Counted from the first letter of the stretch, positions 53,901 to 63,408 are shown. The stretch is 64,000 bases of DNA from Butyricimonas faecalis (GCF_003991565.1 NZ_CP032819.1:1798001-1862000); one strand, 5' to 3'. The notes: a model not told the origin generated them from the sequence alone. Translations and numbers: made by a program.

Positions 53901-54463
53901 AACTCTTCGATTTTCTGAATCTCGTGAGAGGTACGGAAACCATCAAAGAAATTAACGAAAGGAACTCTTGACTTAATAGCGGTCAAATGCGATACGGCAG
54001 AAAGGTCCATCACTTCTTGCACTGAACCGGAAGCCAACATGGCGAAACCGGTTTGGCGAGCAGCGTAAACGTCTGCATGATCACCGAAAATAGAAAGTGC
54101 ATGAGCAGCCAAAGCACGAGCACTCACATGGAAAACGCAAGGAAGTAATTCACCTGCAATCTTATACATATTAGGAATCATTAATAATAATCCCTGAGAA
54201 GCCGTGTAAGTCGTGGTTAACGCACCAGCTTGCAAAGAACCGTGAACGGCTCCAGCAGCACCTGCTTCTGATTGCATTTCCATCACTTTTACAGTCTCCC
54301 CGAACAGGTTCTTTCTACCTTTAGCAGCCCATTCGTCTACATACTCTGCCATCGGAGATGACGGAGTAATAGGATAGATACACGAAACCTCGCTGAACAT
54401 ATAAGCTACATGAGCAGCAGCCGCGTTACCATCACATGTGATAAATTTCTTTTCTTTTGCCAT
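50927..54463 (-). CDS. nifJ: Pyruvate:ferredoxin (flavodoxin) oxidoreductase
   Basis: Oxidises pyruvate to acetyl-CoA and CO2, reducing ferredoxin; the central anaerobic route from glycolysis. From ATG 54463 (MAKEKKFITCDGNAAAAHVA) the protein has 1178 residues, the full fused length: pyruvate-binding domain (GCIYPITPSSPMAEYVDEW-type start), transketolase-like domain II, gamma domain, a two-cluster ferredoxin domain (CIQCNQCAYICPHA and CTGCGNCVDVCPAKEKAL), and the TPP domain (GDGWAYDIGYGGLDHVL and NTGGQSSKST). An ATG four codons upstream exists. It is 44 bases after an ATPase gene and ends in a strong terminator. Confidence 0.96.
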   Translation of the reverse strand: MAKEKKFITCDGNAAAAHVAYMFSEVSCIYPITPSSPMAEYVDEWAAKGRKNLFGETVKVMEMQSEAGAAGAVHGSLQAGALTTTYTASQGLLLMIPNMYKIAGELLPCVFHVSARALAAHALSIFGDHADVYAARQTGFAMLASGSVQEVMDLSAVSHLTAIKSRVPFVNFFDGFRTSHEIQKIEELDMEDVRGLVDMKALQEFRDRAQTSENPVTKGTAQNPDVYFQGREAANKFYDAVPDIVADYMDEMSKITGRTYRPFVYYGAKDAENIIIAMGSVTETIREVIDYKLAQGEKVGMIAVHLYRPFSAKYFMEAVPATVKRIAVLDRTKEPGATGDPLYLDVKDVFYGQKNAPMIVGGRYGLGSKDVTPGQIIAVYKNLAMNEPKNQFTIGIVDDVTFRSLPVEPEVKVNSDHMYEAKFYGLGSDGTVGANKNSIKIIGGATNKYCQAYFAYDSKKSGGFTASHLRFGDDPIRSTYLVTTPDFVACHVPAYIHMYDVLKGLKKGGSFLLNSLWDEKEIGEHLPNAMKRYLAENEINFYIINGTKIGQQLGLGNRTNTIMQSAFFKITNVIPYDLAVSEMKKAIDKSYGKKGEAVVKMNYAAVDAGGLAENVVKVSVPAEWKNLKDENCTCDENRPEFIRNVVDVMNAQKGDDLPVSAFTGREDGTFPAGTSRFEKRGIAISVPEWQVNNCIQCNQCAYICPHAAIRPFLISDEELAAAPAGTEAKPAIGKELAGLKFKIQVSPLDCTGCGNCVDVCPAKEKALIMKPLESQEAEIARFEYMDQKVGYKKVVEPNNVKNSQFQQPLFEFSGACAGCGETPYIKLITQLFGERMMVANATGCTSIYGGSAPSTPYCKNYQSGRGVAWANSLFEDNAEYGLGMAEGNNRLRDRAKRLLEENLSSFSADTQAAVNEWLAAFEDGEKTLVASDNMSAALAKENSAIAKEILELKAYFTKKSQWIFGGDGWAYDIGYGGLDHVLASGHNVNVLVVDTEVYSNTGGQSSKSTPVGAVAKFAASGKRVRKKDLGAMAMSYGYVYVAQVAMGSNQAQYLKALKEAEAYDGPSLIIAYAPCINHGLKASMGKSQAEEKKAVECGYWQLYRYNPALEEEGKNPFQLDSKEPDYSKFRDYLMGEVRFNSLLKAAPEEAEKLFAKTQSDAKWRYEGYKRRAEMKYGE

Positions 54464-54519
54464 TTTTTTAAACATTAACTAACAATAGTTGATCACTCTA
54501 TTTAAGATTTTTATTTCTT

Positions 54520-55695
54520 TCAATACACAAAACCGGCAAGCCACAAGGGTATAACATTCTTTTTACCTCGTTCGATCATGTCGGTCATCAGAATTACCGA
54601 ATCCCGGACTCGCCCTTTATCTCCTTGTTGCCGCACGGAAACCTCGTATTTCTGGTTCACGAACAAATCTTCATTCCCCGAAAAATTCAATTTCGCCACG
54701 GCACATAACTGACTTATTAAAAATGTTTTTCGAACCATTAGAGAATCCGTCTGATCCAAACAGACGGCATTCAACAAATTCGGATTATGCAAAAACACTT
54801 GATTCGGTTTTAACCCGTTCTCGTCATCACTCTCCCGGTCAAACAACAACGTCAACAACCTGGCATTCTTCATGTAATGCAGGTAGTTCAACACCGTTGC
54901 CCGGGACACACCGATCTGTGCACTCAACTTACTGATATTAATATTACTATTACCGTTTGCCACGATAAAAAGTAATTGCTTTAGTTTCGTCAAGTATTTC
55001 AGTTCGATTTGATTATTGTACGGGATATCAAACTCCAATGTTAAATTGATATTTTTCAATAAATAATCGATATGCGATTTTTCCTCTAAATATATGGGAT
55101 AATAACCATATTTTAAATAGTTATTGAAAAAAGCTAATGGACGTACTTTTTCGAGGATATCATTCACGATCTCCTCGTGATGTTCGACGATCTCCTCGAA
55201 AGAATAAACAGGGAATTTATACCCTGTTTCTAACTCCAGAAACTCCCGGAATGACAAGCCACTCAAATTATACATCTCCACGATCCCATGTAGATATTTG
55301 TTTGATTTGACCCGCAAAATAGAAGATGCCGTGAAAACGATTTGCAGATCCGGAAAACGATCGTAGGCATCCCGTAATTCCCGATCCCAGTTTGGATACT
55401 TATGTATCTGATCCAACAACAAGACTTTCCCTCCCAACTTGTAGAAACGTTCCACGAAATTAAACAATCCTTCCATCGCAAAGAACAAGTTATTGATGTT
55501 CACGTAAAGACAAGAGGGATCATCCTTATAATGATCCTTACAAAAGTCGAGCAGAAAATTTGTCTTCCCCACACCACGACTTCCTTTTATCGCGATCAAC
55601 CGGGCACGAGAATCTATCGTATCCAATAAACCGCGACGGATGGCCGACATCCTTTCTTTCATCAAGATTTTATGTGTGTTACGTAAACTCTCCAT
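54520..55695 (-). CDS. AAA family ATPase (AAA_14 type) with C-terminal DUF4143-like region
   Basis: A 391-residue soluble protein with Walker A AIKGSRGVGKTNFLLDF (about residues 33-49) and Walker B KVLLLDQIHKYP (about 90-101), a sensor segment QIVFTASSILRV and a winged helix (LSAQIGVSRATVLNYLHYM, about 265-283), ending in a DUF4143-like nuclease-fold region. Such proteins are abundant in Bacteroidota and often variable in position. It is upstream of nifJ on the same strand, 44 bases away, but the link is probably accidental. The catalytic role (helicase-like or restriction-like) is unknown. Confidence 0.85.
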   Translation of the reverse strand: MESLRNTHKILMKERMSAIRRGLLDTIDSRARLIAIKGSRGVGKTNFLLDFCKDHYKDDPSCLYVNINNLFFAMEGLFNFVERFYKLGGKVLLLDQIHKYPNWDRELRDAYDRFPDLQIVFTASSILRVKSNKYLHGIVEMYNLSGLSFREFLELETGYKFPVYSFEEIVEHHEEIVNDILEKVRPLAFFNNYLKYGYYPIYLEEKSHIDYLLKNINLTLEFDIPYNNQIELKYLTKLKQLLFIVANGNSNINISKLSAQIGVSRATVLNYLHYMKNARLLTLLFDRESDDENGLKPNQVFLHNPNLLNAVCLDQTDSLMVRKTFLISQLCAVAKLNFSGNEDLFVNQKYEVSVRQQGDKGRVRDSVILMTDMIERGKKNVIPLWLAGFVY

Positions 55696-55860
55696 TTTTT
55701 ATTCTTTGCAATGCAAAGGTAATAAAAAAAGCATCGTTTTGTAATCCACATGTTGCAAAACATACATTTCATACCTACCAATAAACTTGCATTTACATAT
55801 AACCCGCTACACCATTGCGATATAAGCACGTACTTAAAATGATTCTATATTGGAGATACA

Positions 55861-55890
55861 AAAAAACGGGCCCACTTGGAACCCGCTTTT
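55861..55890 (-). terminator. Terminator of rho
   Basis: On the minus strand GCGGGTTCC ... GGGCCCG, then a T7 run; 21 bases past the rho stop. The stem has internal wobble pairs. Confidence 0.75.
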
Positions 55891-55910
55891 CCATATAAAA
55901 GCATACAATA

Positions 55911-57920
55911 TTATTTATCATTCATCGAGATCAGGAATTCCTCGTTAGATTTTGTCTTTTCCAACCGATCTTTCACGAACTGCATTGCCTCCACGGAATT
56001 CATGTCCGTCAAATAGTTACGCAAGATCCAAATACGATTCAAGGTGTAGTCCTCTAACAACAGGTCGTCACGACGCGTACTTGAAGCCGTAATATCCACA
56101 GCCGGATAAATACGACGATTGGATAATTTGCGATCCAATTGCAATTCCATATTTCCAGTTCCCTTGAATTCCTCGAAAATCACATCGTCCATCTTTGACC
56201 CGGTTTCCGTCAAAGCTGTTGCCAGTATCGTCAATGAACCACCGTTTTCGATATTACGGGCTGCTCCAAAGAATCGTTTCGGCTTGTGCAATGCATTTGC
56301 ATCCACACCACCCGAAAGTACTTTTCCCGATGCAGGTGATACCGTATTATAAGCACGTGCCAAACGAGTGATTGAATCCAACAGGATCACCACGTCGTGC
56401 CCACACTCTACCATACGTTTAGCTTTTTCCAGCACGATATTAGCCACCTTCACGTGACGCTCTGCCGGCTCATCGAAAGTAGAAGCAATCACCTCTGCAT
56501 TCACACTACGAGCCATATCGGTCACCTCTTCCGGACGCTCGTCAATCAACAGAATAATCAGGTAAACCTCAGGATGATTAGCTGAAATAGCATTAGCAAT
56601 TTCTTTCAGCAACATGGTTTTACCCGTTTTCGGTTGTGCCACGATCAAACCCCGCTGTCCTTTACCGATCGGGGCAAACATATCCACCACCCGGGTAGAA
56701 ATGGTAGCCCGTCCATTCCCGGTAAGATTGAACTTCTCATTCGGGAAAAGTGGGGTCAGATGATCAAATGGGATACGGTCACGCACCGCTTCCGGTGACT
56801 TCCCATTAATCTTAGAAACCTTAATCAACGGGAAATATTTCTCTCCTTCTTTCGGTGGACGTACGGTTCCTTCTACCGTGTCACCCGTTGACAATCCGAA
56901 TAACTTGATCTGACTTTGAGACACGTAAATATCATCCGGAGAATTCAAGTAATTATAATCAGAAGATCGCAAGAATCCATATCCGTCAGGCATGATTTCC
57001 AACACACCCGAGTTTAAAATAATTCCTTCGAACTCGTAATATTTATCACGTTTATCAAAACGCATCTTATTAGGACTCTCTCTTCTTTCTTCCAACTCAG
57101 AAGGTACGTTTTCATAATTATCATTTTCAATCTCGTCCTTAGCAACGACTTCACCCTCTACATCTTCGAAAGCTTCCTCTTCTACATCTTGACGGATCGT
57201 TTCCTCGTCTCTTTCAACACGTCTATTTCGCTTTACAAATTTAGGACGGTTTGTTTTCTCTACCGGTTGTTCTTCTTTATTAGCCTCTTCAGCTACTTTT
57301 TCCTCTTTTACGTTCTCTCTTACCTCTTCACTTTTAACAACCTTCGAAGCTAAGGGTTTCCGGCCACGCTTATCAAAGAATTTGCGTTCTTGTTTTTGTC
57401 CGGTTTGCTCGTACTTAGGCCTTTCAGAAGCTTCATTTTGAACCTCTGACTCCCGGGATTCAGAAACGACCTCGCTTTTTTTCTCCACGACAATACCGTT
57501 TTCCGTACGACTGAGAACTAGATCCTTATCCAAAATATCACTATGTACAACATTGATTGGCTGTAGTTCATTTACAGGCAATTCTGCATCTTTCTTTTCG
57601 GGAGTTTCTTTAACGGTCTCATTTGGGACATTCTCCTGTTTGGCGTCAGTCGTCTTGTCTTTATTCCGATTAAACTTGGCTAATCCACCTTTCGAATCTC
57701 CTACTTTTTCAGCACCACCTCTCATCACTCTCACGCGAGGTTTCTTCTCCTTCGGTTCAACGGGAGTCGTCTCCTCGGTAGCAATCATGGCTTGCTGATC
57801 TAAAATCTTGTATATTAATTCTTTCTTTTTAAAGGATTCAACCCTTTTAACATTCAGTTCTTTTGCAATTTGGCGCAAATCTGAAAGTAACTTTTCATTC
57901 AGTTCTAAAATATCGTACAT
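55911..57920 (-). CDS. rho: Transcription termination factor Rho with long charged insert
   Basis: A hexameric RNA-dependent ATPase that ends transcription. It has 669 residues against about 420 in E. coli. In order: an N-terminal helix-extended-loop-helix region (about 1-50, [23 protein letters not shown]), a long Glu/Lys/Arg-rich low-complexity insert (about 55-285), the OB-fold RNA-binding domain (about 290-375, [19 protein letters not shown]) and the ATPase domain with Walker [15 protein letters not shown] and a C-terminal [16 protein letters not shown]. Such inserts are common in Bacteroidota and in some other high-GC groups and may bind RNA or drive phase separation. It has a good promoter and a leader hairpin. 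Confidence 0.95.
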   Translation of the reverse strand: MYDILELNEKLLSDLRQIAKELNVKRVESFKKKELIYKILDQQAMIATEETTPVEPKEKKPRVRVMRGGAEKVGDSKGGLAKFNRNKDKTTDAKQENVPNETVKETPEKKDAELPVNELQPINVVHSDILDKDLVLSRTENGIVVEKKSEVVSESRESEVQNEASERPKYEQTGQKQERKFFDKRGRKPLASKVVKSEEVRENVKEEKVAEEANKEEQPVEKTNRPKFVKRNRRVERDEETIRQDVEEEAFEDVEGEVVAKDEIENDNYENVPSELEERRESPNKMRFDKRDKYYEFEGIILNSGVLEIMPDGYGFLRSSDYNYLNSPDDIYVSQSQIKLFGLSTGDTVEGTVRPPKEGEKYFPLIKVSKINGKSPEAVRDRIPFDHLTPLFPNEKFNLTGNGRATISTRVVDMFAPIGKGQRGLIVAQPKTGKTMLLKEIANAISANHPEVYLIILLIDERPEEVTDMARSVNAEVIASTFDEPAERHVKVANIVLEKAKRMVECGHDVVILLDSITRLARAYNTVSPASGKVLSGGVDANALHKPKRFFGAARNIENGGSLTILATALTETGSKMDDVIFEEFKGTGNMELQLDRKLSNRRIYPAVDITASSTRRDDLLLEDYTLNRIWILRNYLTDMNSVEAMQFVKDRLEKTKSNEEFLISMNDK

Positions 57921-57964
57921 ATAGTCACGTTATATTTGGATAATTCTCATTACGTAAGTAAAAT

Positions 57965-57984
57965 CACCCGGCATGAACCAGGTG
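57965..57984 (-). promoter_or_regulatory. Hairpin in the rho leader
   Basis: CACCTGG and CCGGGTG pair (one wobble) around loop TTCATG on the minus strand, followed by ATTTTAC. It lies between the predicted start of transcription and the rho ATG, where an attenuator would sit. E. coli rho is autoregulated by attenuation; this is only an analogy. Confidence 0.45.
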
Positions 57985-58000
57985 GAAATGTAAACTGCGA

Positions 58001-58032
58001 CAAATTTAAGAAGAATTCTTCTTATTCCCAAA
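58001..58032 (-). promoter_or_regulatory. Promoter of rho
   Basis: On the minus strand TTTG (58032-58029), 20 bases, TAAATTTG (58008-58001), a full match. The leader is about 75 bases. Confidence 0.65.
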
Positions 58033-58046
58033 TCGTTAGTAGAAAA

Positions 58047-58673
58047 TTATTTCAAATTTTTCATGTAAATTAATTTTTTCGTTTCAAAAAACTCTTCTTC
58101 GAAAAAATCAGGAATGTTGTAAATAGAAACTCTATTTCTGAAATCCTTTATCTCTTCCTCAAAATCTCCCCCCTTCAGATACAGGATTCCATTAGCCAAA
58201 TCATTGAAACTACTTTCACGTATACGATTCCTTGTCAAGGAGACAAAAGCAGGGAAAGCCGTCACCGCACGACTCACGATAAAATCAAATTTTTCTTTCA
58301 TCGTCTCTACCCTCACTTGTCTTGCCGTTACATTTTTCAATCCCAAAGCTCCAGCAACACCTTCCACCACCTTAATCTTCTTCCCGATAGAATCCACCAG
58401 AAAAAAATCAACCTCCGGAAACATAATCGCTAACGGGATACCCGGAAAACCTCCGCCAGTACCGACATCCAACACTTTAGTTCCCCCTTTGAAAGAAATC
58501 ACCTTTGCTATCGCCAACGAATGTAAAACGTGGTGCACACTCAACGCATCTATATCCTTCCTCGAAATCACATTAATCTTTTCATTCCACTCCCGGTAAA
58601 GTCCCTCCAATTGTCGGAACTGTTCTACTTGCTTATCACTTAACCCCGTAAAATATTTTTCAACAATATCCAT
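58047..58673 (-). CDS. rsmG: 16S rRNA (guanine(527)-N7)-methyltransferase
   Basis: Methylates G527 in 16S rRNA (loss gives low-level streptomycin resistance in other bacteria). From ATG 58673 (MDIVEKYFTGLSDKQVEQF) it has 208 residues with the SAM-binding motif VLDVGTGGGFPGIPLAI (about 65-81) and VDSIGKKI, and the VSRAV segment of the GidB family. Upstream starts at GTG 58688 and ATG 58679 exist; the GTG overlaps the stop of the preceding gene (GTGA), which would couple translation. The start given aligns best with the family. Confidence 0.92.
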   Translation of the reverse strand: MDIVEKYFTGLSDKQVEQFRQLEGLYREWNEKINVISRKDIDALSVHHVLHSLAIAKVISFKGGTKVLDVGTGGGFPGIPLAIMFPEVDFFLVDSIGKKIKVVEGVAGALGLKNVTARQVRVETMKEKFDFIVSRAVTAFPAFVSLTRNRIRESSFNDLANGILYLKGGDFEEEIKDFRNRVSIYNIPDFFEEEFFETKKLIYMKNLK

Positions 58674-58684
58674 AAACATGAGAT

Positions 58685-59683
58685 TCACTTCCGATTATAT
58701 ATTGGCAAAAATAACAAACACAACACACCGACCACAATATACAACAACGTCATCGTGCCGTGTGTCAATAAAGCAAACGTCTTCGACAGGCTGGCAATCT
58801 CCTCCGTATGCGGTAAATAAATCATCAGAGCGGCCACCACCATAAAATGCCATGCTCCCACCCCTCCCTGCACCGGAGCCACCATCCCGTAACTAGAAAG
58901 GACAAAGACGGTTAACCCAACCATCGGACCCAAGTGTGAAGTAAACTGAAAGCAGAAAAAACAAACGTATAGCATCAGAAAATACATCAGCCATATAAAT
59001 ACCGTATGTCCGATAAATAGCCATTTACGCTCCACGTTCTTTACGGTTAACAACCCCTCTTTCATTCCCGACAAGAAACGATGTAACCGGGTGAAGAAAA
59101 CACTTTTCCGCACAAACCAAAAAAATCCCATTATTCCCACGATCAGCACCCCCAACGCCACGTAAGTCCAAGAAGAATGAACCATCGTGTATAATTTCTG
59201 TTTAATCTCTTCGTTACTATCTAGGAATATTCCCACCTGTTTAAATTGTGAGACAACAACAATCAAGGTAAGCAACAGCAACATGATCATGTCAAATACC
59301 CGCTCGGTAACGACTGTCCCCAATAACTTCGAGAAGGGCACGTTTTCATATTTACTCACCACACCACAACGGGTAAACTCTCCCATTCGGGGAATCGCCA
59401 TATTAGCAAAATAACCAATCATCACCCCCATAAAACTATTCATGAAAGAGATCCGGTACCCCATAGATTTCGTCAACATCTGCCAACGCAGAGAGCGACT
59501 CACGTGGCTAAGTAAGCCGAAAACTATCGCTACCCATATCCATGTGTAGTCGACATCATCACACAAAACCTTCATCAAGTCATCGAAATTCTGATCCCGA
59601 TATACCAGCCAGAACAAAAAAATTGTTACCAGCAAAAAAGCAAAAAACTTTATAACCTGTTTATAAAATGGCTTCATCCACAA
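58685..59683 (-). CDS. Lysylphosphatidylglycerol synthase-like transmembrane protein (UPF0104/YbhN type)
   Basis: A 332-residue integral membrane protein with about eight hydrophobic helices and the family marks LLSHVSRSLRWQML, NMAIPRMGEFTRCGVV and GGVGAWHFMVVAAL. It belongs to the flippase-like branch (MprF membrane domain only, no soluble synthase domain), so it is likely a lipid or glycolipid transporter. The substrate is not known. Its TGA overlaps the alternative GTG start of rsmG. A -7 promoter element lies about 75 bases upstream in the divergent gap with rsmA. Confidence 0.82.
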   Translation of the reverse strand: MWMKPFYKQVIKFFAFLLVTIFLFWLVYRDQNFDDLMKVLCDDVDYTWIWVAIVFGLLSHVSRSLRWQMLTKSMGYRISFMNSFMGVMIGYFANMAIPRMGEFTRCGVVSKYENVPFSKLLGTVVTERVFDMIMLLLLTLIVVVSQFKQVGIFLDSNEEIKQKLYTMVHSSWTYVALGVLIVGIMGFFWFVRKSVFFTRLHRFLSGMKEGLLTVKNVERKWLFIGHTVFIWLMYFLMLYVCFFCFQFTSHLGPMVGLTVFVLSSYGMVAPVQGGVGAWHFMVVAALMIYLPHTEEIASLSKTFALLTHGTMTLLYIVVGVLCLLFLPIYNRK

Positions 59684-59753
59684 AATTCGTCAAGATTGAC
59701 ACTCTAATAATTTTCACAAATCAAAATAAAAGCATTATTTTGTAAGTCGGTTG

Positions 59754-59761
59754 CAAAAGTA
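59754..59761 (-). promoter_or_regulatory. -7 element for the flippase-like gene and rsmG
   Basis: TACTTTTG on the minus strand fits TAnnTTTG, 70 bases before the ATG at 59683. The -33 region matches poorly. Confidence 0.4.
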
Positions 59762-59806
59762 AATAAATAATTGGAAGTTTAACCCATAACACCCTGAATT
59801 CATACT

Positions 59807-60577
59807 ATGAGTATCGTTCGAGCAAAAAAACATCTGGGGCAACATTTCTTGAAAGATCAAAACATCGCCTGCAAAATCACGGCGAGTTTATTACCTGTTA
59901 CCAAAGGAGTACTGGAAATCGGACCGGGCATGGGTGTACTGACACGCCATTTATTAAGAGACACCAGGTTTTCCGTGCTTGCCATTGACATCGACCAGGA
60001 ATCCATCGAGTATCTGCACGCAGAACTACCTGAACACAAAGAGCAAATTATATACGGGGATTTTCTTAAATCGGATATTCGAAATTTTTATACCGAACCT
60101 TTCTCGATTATCGGAAATCTTCCTTATAACATCTCGTCGCAAATCTTTTTCCGTATTTTGGAAAACCGGGATCTGATTCCCCAAGTTGTCTGCATGATAC
60201 AAAAAGAAGTTGCCGAGCGCATCAGTGCCCCTCATGGGAGTAAAACGTATGGTATTCTAAGTGTCTTCCTGCAAACATACTACGACATCGAGTATCTTTT
60301 CACCGTGGGCGAACAAGTTTTCGACCCGCCACCAAAAGTAAAATCCGCAGTCATCCGACTCACCCGGAATAAAAGGGAAAAACTCGATTGTGATGAAAAG
60401 CTTTTTTTCAATATTGTAAAATCGGGCTTCAATCAACGACGAAAAACCCTACGAAACTCTTTAAAATCAATTATTCCTCCGGATTTTGCCTCAGAAACAT
60501 TATCTTTGCGTCCGGAACAATTGAGTGTAGAAGATTTCATTACACTATGTAAAGAAATTGGGCAGGCCAACAAGTAA
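59807..60577 (+). CDS. rsmA: 16S rRNA dimethyladenosine transferase
   Basis: Dimethylates A1518 and A1519 in 16S rRNA during 30S maturation (also called KsgA). The 256-residue protein begins MSIVRAKKHLGQHFLKDQNI, the RNA-binding start, followed by the SAM motif LEIGPGMGVLTRHLL, IDIDQESIEYL and the catalytic motif GNLPYNISSQIFF, then the C-terminal helical domain. Complete. It is divergent from the flippase-like gene and 10 bases before mgtE, with which it should be co-transcribed. Confidence 0.95.
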   Translation: MSIVRAKKHLGQHFLKDQNIACKITASLLPVTKGVLEIGPGMGVLTRHLLRDTRFSVLAIDIDQESIEYLHAELPEHKEQIIYGDFLKSDIRNFYTEPFSIIGNLPYNISSQIFFRILENRDLIPQVVCMIQKEVAERISAPHGSKTYGILSVFLQTYYDIEYLFTVGEQVFDPPPKVKSAVIRLTRNKREKLDCDEKLFFNIVKSGFNQRRKTLRNSLKSIIPPDFASETLSLRPEQLSVEDFITLCKEIGQANK

Positions 60578-60587
60578 TTGATGAACT

Positions 60588-61955
60588 ATGCAACAGTTTG
60601 AACTCTCAGAAGAATTAGTTTCCCAAATTGAGGGACTGATTAAAGCTAATAACAAAGAGGATGTAGCCAAACTGGTAGAACCTCTTCATCCGGCAGATAT
60701 TGCCGAAATCATGAATGAATTGGACACCAAAGAAGCCCAGTTCCTATTTCTGCTACTAGATGAAGAGAAAGCAGGAGACGTTCTAGCTGAAATCGAAGAA
60801 GACGAAAGACAACGATTTATCGATTCATTTCCCCCGGAAGTTATCGCCAAACGTTTCGTGAACAACATGGACACGGACGATGCTGCCGACCTCGTGGGTA
60901 GTATGCCTAACGAACAGCAGCAGGAAGTCCTTTCACACATGGAAGACCTCGAACAAGCGGGAGACATCGTCGATCTGTTGCATTACGATGAAGATACCGC
61001 CGGAGGACTTATGGGTAAAGAGTTGGTGAAAGTCAACGAGAATTGGACCGTCCTCACCTGCCTCCGTGAACTTAGCCGACAAGCAGAGAACCTAGATGAA
61101 ATATTCTACATCTATGTTGTTGATGACGACAACATCTTGAAAGGAAGACTTTCATTGAAAAAGATGATTCTTTCCCCCACATCCACCAAAATACAAAGCA
61201 TATACAACCCGGACGTAACCTACGTGACCACGGACGAACCAGCAGAATCCGTGGGACGCATCATGCAGAAGTACGACTTGGTTGCCATCCCCGTGGTTGA
61301 CTCCATCGGACGGCTTGTCGGACGAATCACTATCGACGACGTGGTTGACGTGATCCGGGAAGAAGCCGAAAAAGACTACCAGATGATGTCCGGTATCTCG
61401 CAAGACGTGGAATCATCTGACACGATCTGGGATCAAACAAAGGCACGCCTTCCGTGGTTAATCATCGGTTTATTCGGTGGAATGCTCGCGGCTTATATGA
61501 TTTCTTTCTACGAGGCGGACATCGCTCTATTTCCTGCAACGGCCATGTTCATTCCTGTTATCACCGCCATGGGGGGAAACGTGGGCATCCAATCTTCTGC
61601 TATCGTGGTGAAAGGACTTGCCTCTAACACGCTAACGTCAAAAAATATATTCCAGAGCATTTCAAAAGAAATTTCATGTGCGGTCATAAATGCCTGCATC
61701 TGTTCTTCGATCATTTTTATCTTATCACTTTGTTTCAACTTGACATCGCTTGCCATGCCTATCACGGTAACCACCTCCTTGTTTATCGTGATCATGTTCG
61801 CATCCTTGTTCGGGACTGCATTTCCTCTATTACTCAACAAATTAAAAATTGACCCAGCTCTCGCTACCGGTCCGTTTATCACCTTAACGAATGACATCAT
61901 CGGCCTAAACATCTATCTTTTCACGGGCAAAGCTATCCTAGGCTGTTTAATGTAA
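60588..61955 (+). CDS. mgtE: Magnesium transporter MgtE
   Basis: A 455-residue homodimeric inner-membrane Mg2+ channel. Order: N-domain (about 1-125, superhelical, LHPADIAEIMNELD), two CBS domains (about 130-255) that sense Mg2+ in the cytosol, and five membrane helices (about 285-455) with the pore-lining segment AMGGNVGIQSSAIVV and ending with GPFITLTNDIIGLNIYLFTG. All parts are present. It is 10 bases after rsmA. The MgtC-like gene at 3.6 kb is a second possible Mg-linked protein of the window, but there is no link by position. Confidence 0.94.
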   Translation: MQQFELSEELVSQIEGLIKANNKEDVAKLVEPLHPADIAEIMNELDTKEAQFLFLLLDEEKAGDVLAEIEEDERQRFIDSFPPEVIAKRFVNNMDTDDAADLVGSMPNEQQQEVLSHMEDLEQAGDIVDLLHYDEDTAGGLMGKELVKVNENWTVLTCLRELSRQAENLDEIFYIYVVDDDNILKGRLSLKKMILSPTSTKIQSIYNPDVTYVTTDEPAESVGRIMQKYDLVAIPVVDSIGRLVGRITIDDVVDVIREEAEKDYQMMSGISQDVESSDTIWDQTKARLPWLIIGLFGGMLAAYMISFYEADIALFPATAMFIPVITAMGGNVGIQSSAIVVKGLASNTLTSKNIFQSISKEISCAVINACICSSIIFILSLCFNLTSLAMPITVTTSLFIVIMFASLFGTAFPLLLNKLKIDPALATGPFITLTNDIIGLNIYLFTGKAILGCLM

Positions 61956-61999
61956 CAGGACTATTGGCACAATTTGAATGCGAATAATTACGGAAAAAA

Positions 62000-62029
62000 T
62001 TGATTAATTAAAAGAGTGTTGCTAACTTG
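62000..62029 (+). promoter_or_regulatory. Promoter of the CoA transferase gene
   Basis: TTGA (62000-62003), 19 bases, TAACTTG (62023-62029), a near match to the Bacteroidota pattern. The ATG at 62094 is about 60 bases downstream. Confidence 0.5.
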
Positions 62030-62093
62030 CACACCTCTTTTAAGAGATGAGCTAATAATAAAATCATAAGAAATCAAAACAAAATAACTTGCT

Positions 62094-63401
62094 ATGTATC
62101 AAGGAATCAAAACAGTATCATTTGAAGAGGCTGTAAAGGTTGTAAAATCCGGAGACCGGATTCACATTCACAGTGTGGCTTGTGCCCCCCAAGGTCTAAT
62201 TCAAGCTCTTTGCAACAGAGGACGTGCAGGAGAATTGAAAGACGTGAAATTACAACACTTACACACGGAGGGTAGCGCCCCGTATGCAGAAGCAGAATTT
62301 GAAGGAATCTTCTTCTTGGAGTCCTACTTCGTGGGTAGTAATGTACGAAAACCAACTCAAGAAGGGTATGCTGATTATGTACCCGTTCATTTGAGTGAAA
62401 CCCAAAAATTGATTAGAAGCGGTATTCATCCGGTTGATGTTGCCATGATTCAAGTTTGCCCTCCGGACAAACATGGTTATGTATCTATGGGAACCTCCGT
62501 TGATGCCACGTTAGCAGCCGTACAAAACGCTAAAACAGTTATCGCTGTTATCAACCCGAATGTTCCTAGAGCATGGGGAGATGCCATTATCAAATTATCT
62601 GACATCGATATTTTTTGCGAGGATGACACCCCGCTTATCGAGGCTCATCCGGCAACATTAACAGAACAAGATATTGCCATCGGTAAAAATGTAGCCTCCT
62701 TGATCGAGGATGGAGCAACCCTACAAATGGGAATCGGAGCAATCCCTAATGCTGTACTTTCTCAACTGGGGAACCACAAAAACTTGGGTATTCACACGGA
62801 AATGTTTGCTGACGGCGTATTGCCTTTGTATGAAAAAGGTGTTGTCAACAACATGAACAAGAAATTTGACAAAGGTAAGATCGTATCCACATTCTTGATG
62901 GGATCTAAAAAAGTATATGACTTCATCGATGATAACCCAGGAGTTGCCATGATGGACGTGGGCTACACGAACGATCCGTTTATCATCGCACAACAACCCA
63001 AAATGACGGCTATCAACTCGGCCCTTTCCGTTGATATCACGGGTCAAGTAAACGCCGACTCTTTAGGTATCAAATTTTACAGCGGTAGCGGTGGTCAATT
63101 AGACTTCATCCGCGGTGCAGCAGCCAGCGAAGGTGGAAAACCGATTATCGCCTTACCGGCAGTAACAAACAAAGGCGTGAGCAAAATCTGCCCGACCCTA
63201 TTAAACGGAGCTGGAGTTGTTACCACTCGTTTTGACGTACACTACGTTGTCACGGAATTCGGTATTGCAGACCTTTATGGCAAAACACTTCAGGAAAGAG
63301 CAAAAACCTTAATCAACATTGCTCACCCCGATCACCGTGAAATGCTTGATAAAGCAGCATTCGAAAGATTTGGTAGTCACTACCACTTCATTTCAAAATA
63401 A
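62094..63401 (+). CDS. Acetyl-CoA hydrolase/CoA-transferase family protein
   Basis: A 435-residue enzyme of the Cat1/acetyl-CoA hydrolase family. It has the N-terminal CoA-transferase half (IHIHSVACAPQGLIQALC) and the C-terminal half with LQMGIGAIPNAVLSQL, the catalytic Glu in HTEMFADGVLPLY, and the glycine-rich FYSGSGGQLDFIRGA oxyanion region; FGIADLYGKTLQERA is near the end. The family contains acetate, butyrate and 4-hydroxybutyrate CoA-transferases, and the substrate is not resolved by sequence reading. In a butyrate-forming gut anaerobe, moving CoA between butyryl or 4-hydroxybutyryl and acetate is likely (inference). Confidence 0.88.
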   Translation: MYQGIKTVSFEEAVKVVKSGDRIHIHSVACAPQGLIQALCNRGRAGELKDVKLQHLHTEGSAPYAEAEFEGIFFLESYFVGSNVRKPTQEGYADYVPVHLSETQKLIRSGIHPVDVAMIQVCPPDKHGYVSMGTSVDATLAAVQNAKTVIAVINPNVPRAWGDAIIKLSDIDIFCEDDTPLIEAHPATLTEQDIAIGKNVASLIEDGATLQMGIGAIPNAVLSQLGNHKNLGIHTEMFADGVLPLYEKGVVNNMNKKFDKGKIVSTFLMGSKKVYDFIDDNPGVAMMDVGYTNDPFIIAQQPKMTAINSALSVDITGQVNADSLGIKFYSGSGGQLDFIRGAAASEGGKPIIALPAVTNKGVSKICPTLLNGAGVVTTRFDVHYVVTEFGIADLYGKTLQERAKTLINIAHPDHREMLDKAAFERFGSHYHFISK

Positions 63402-63408
63402 AGATCAA

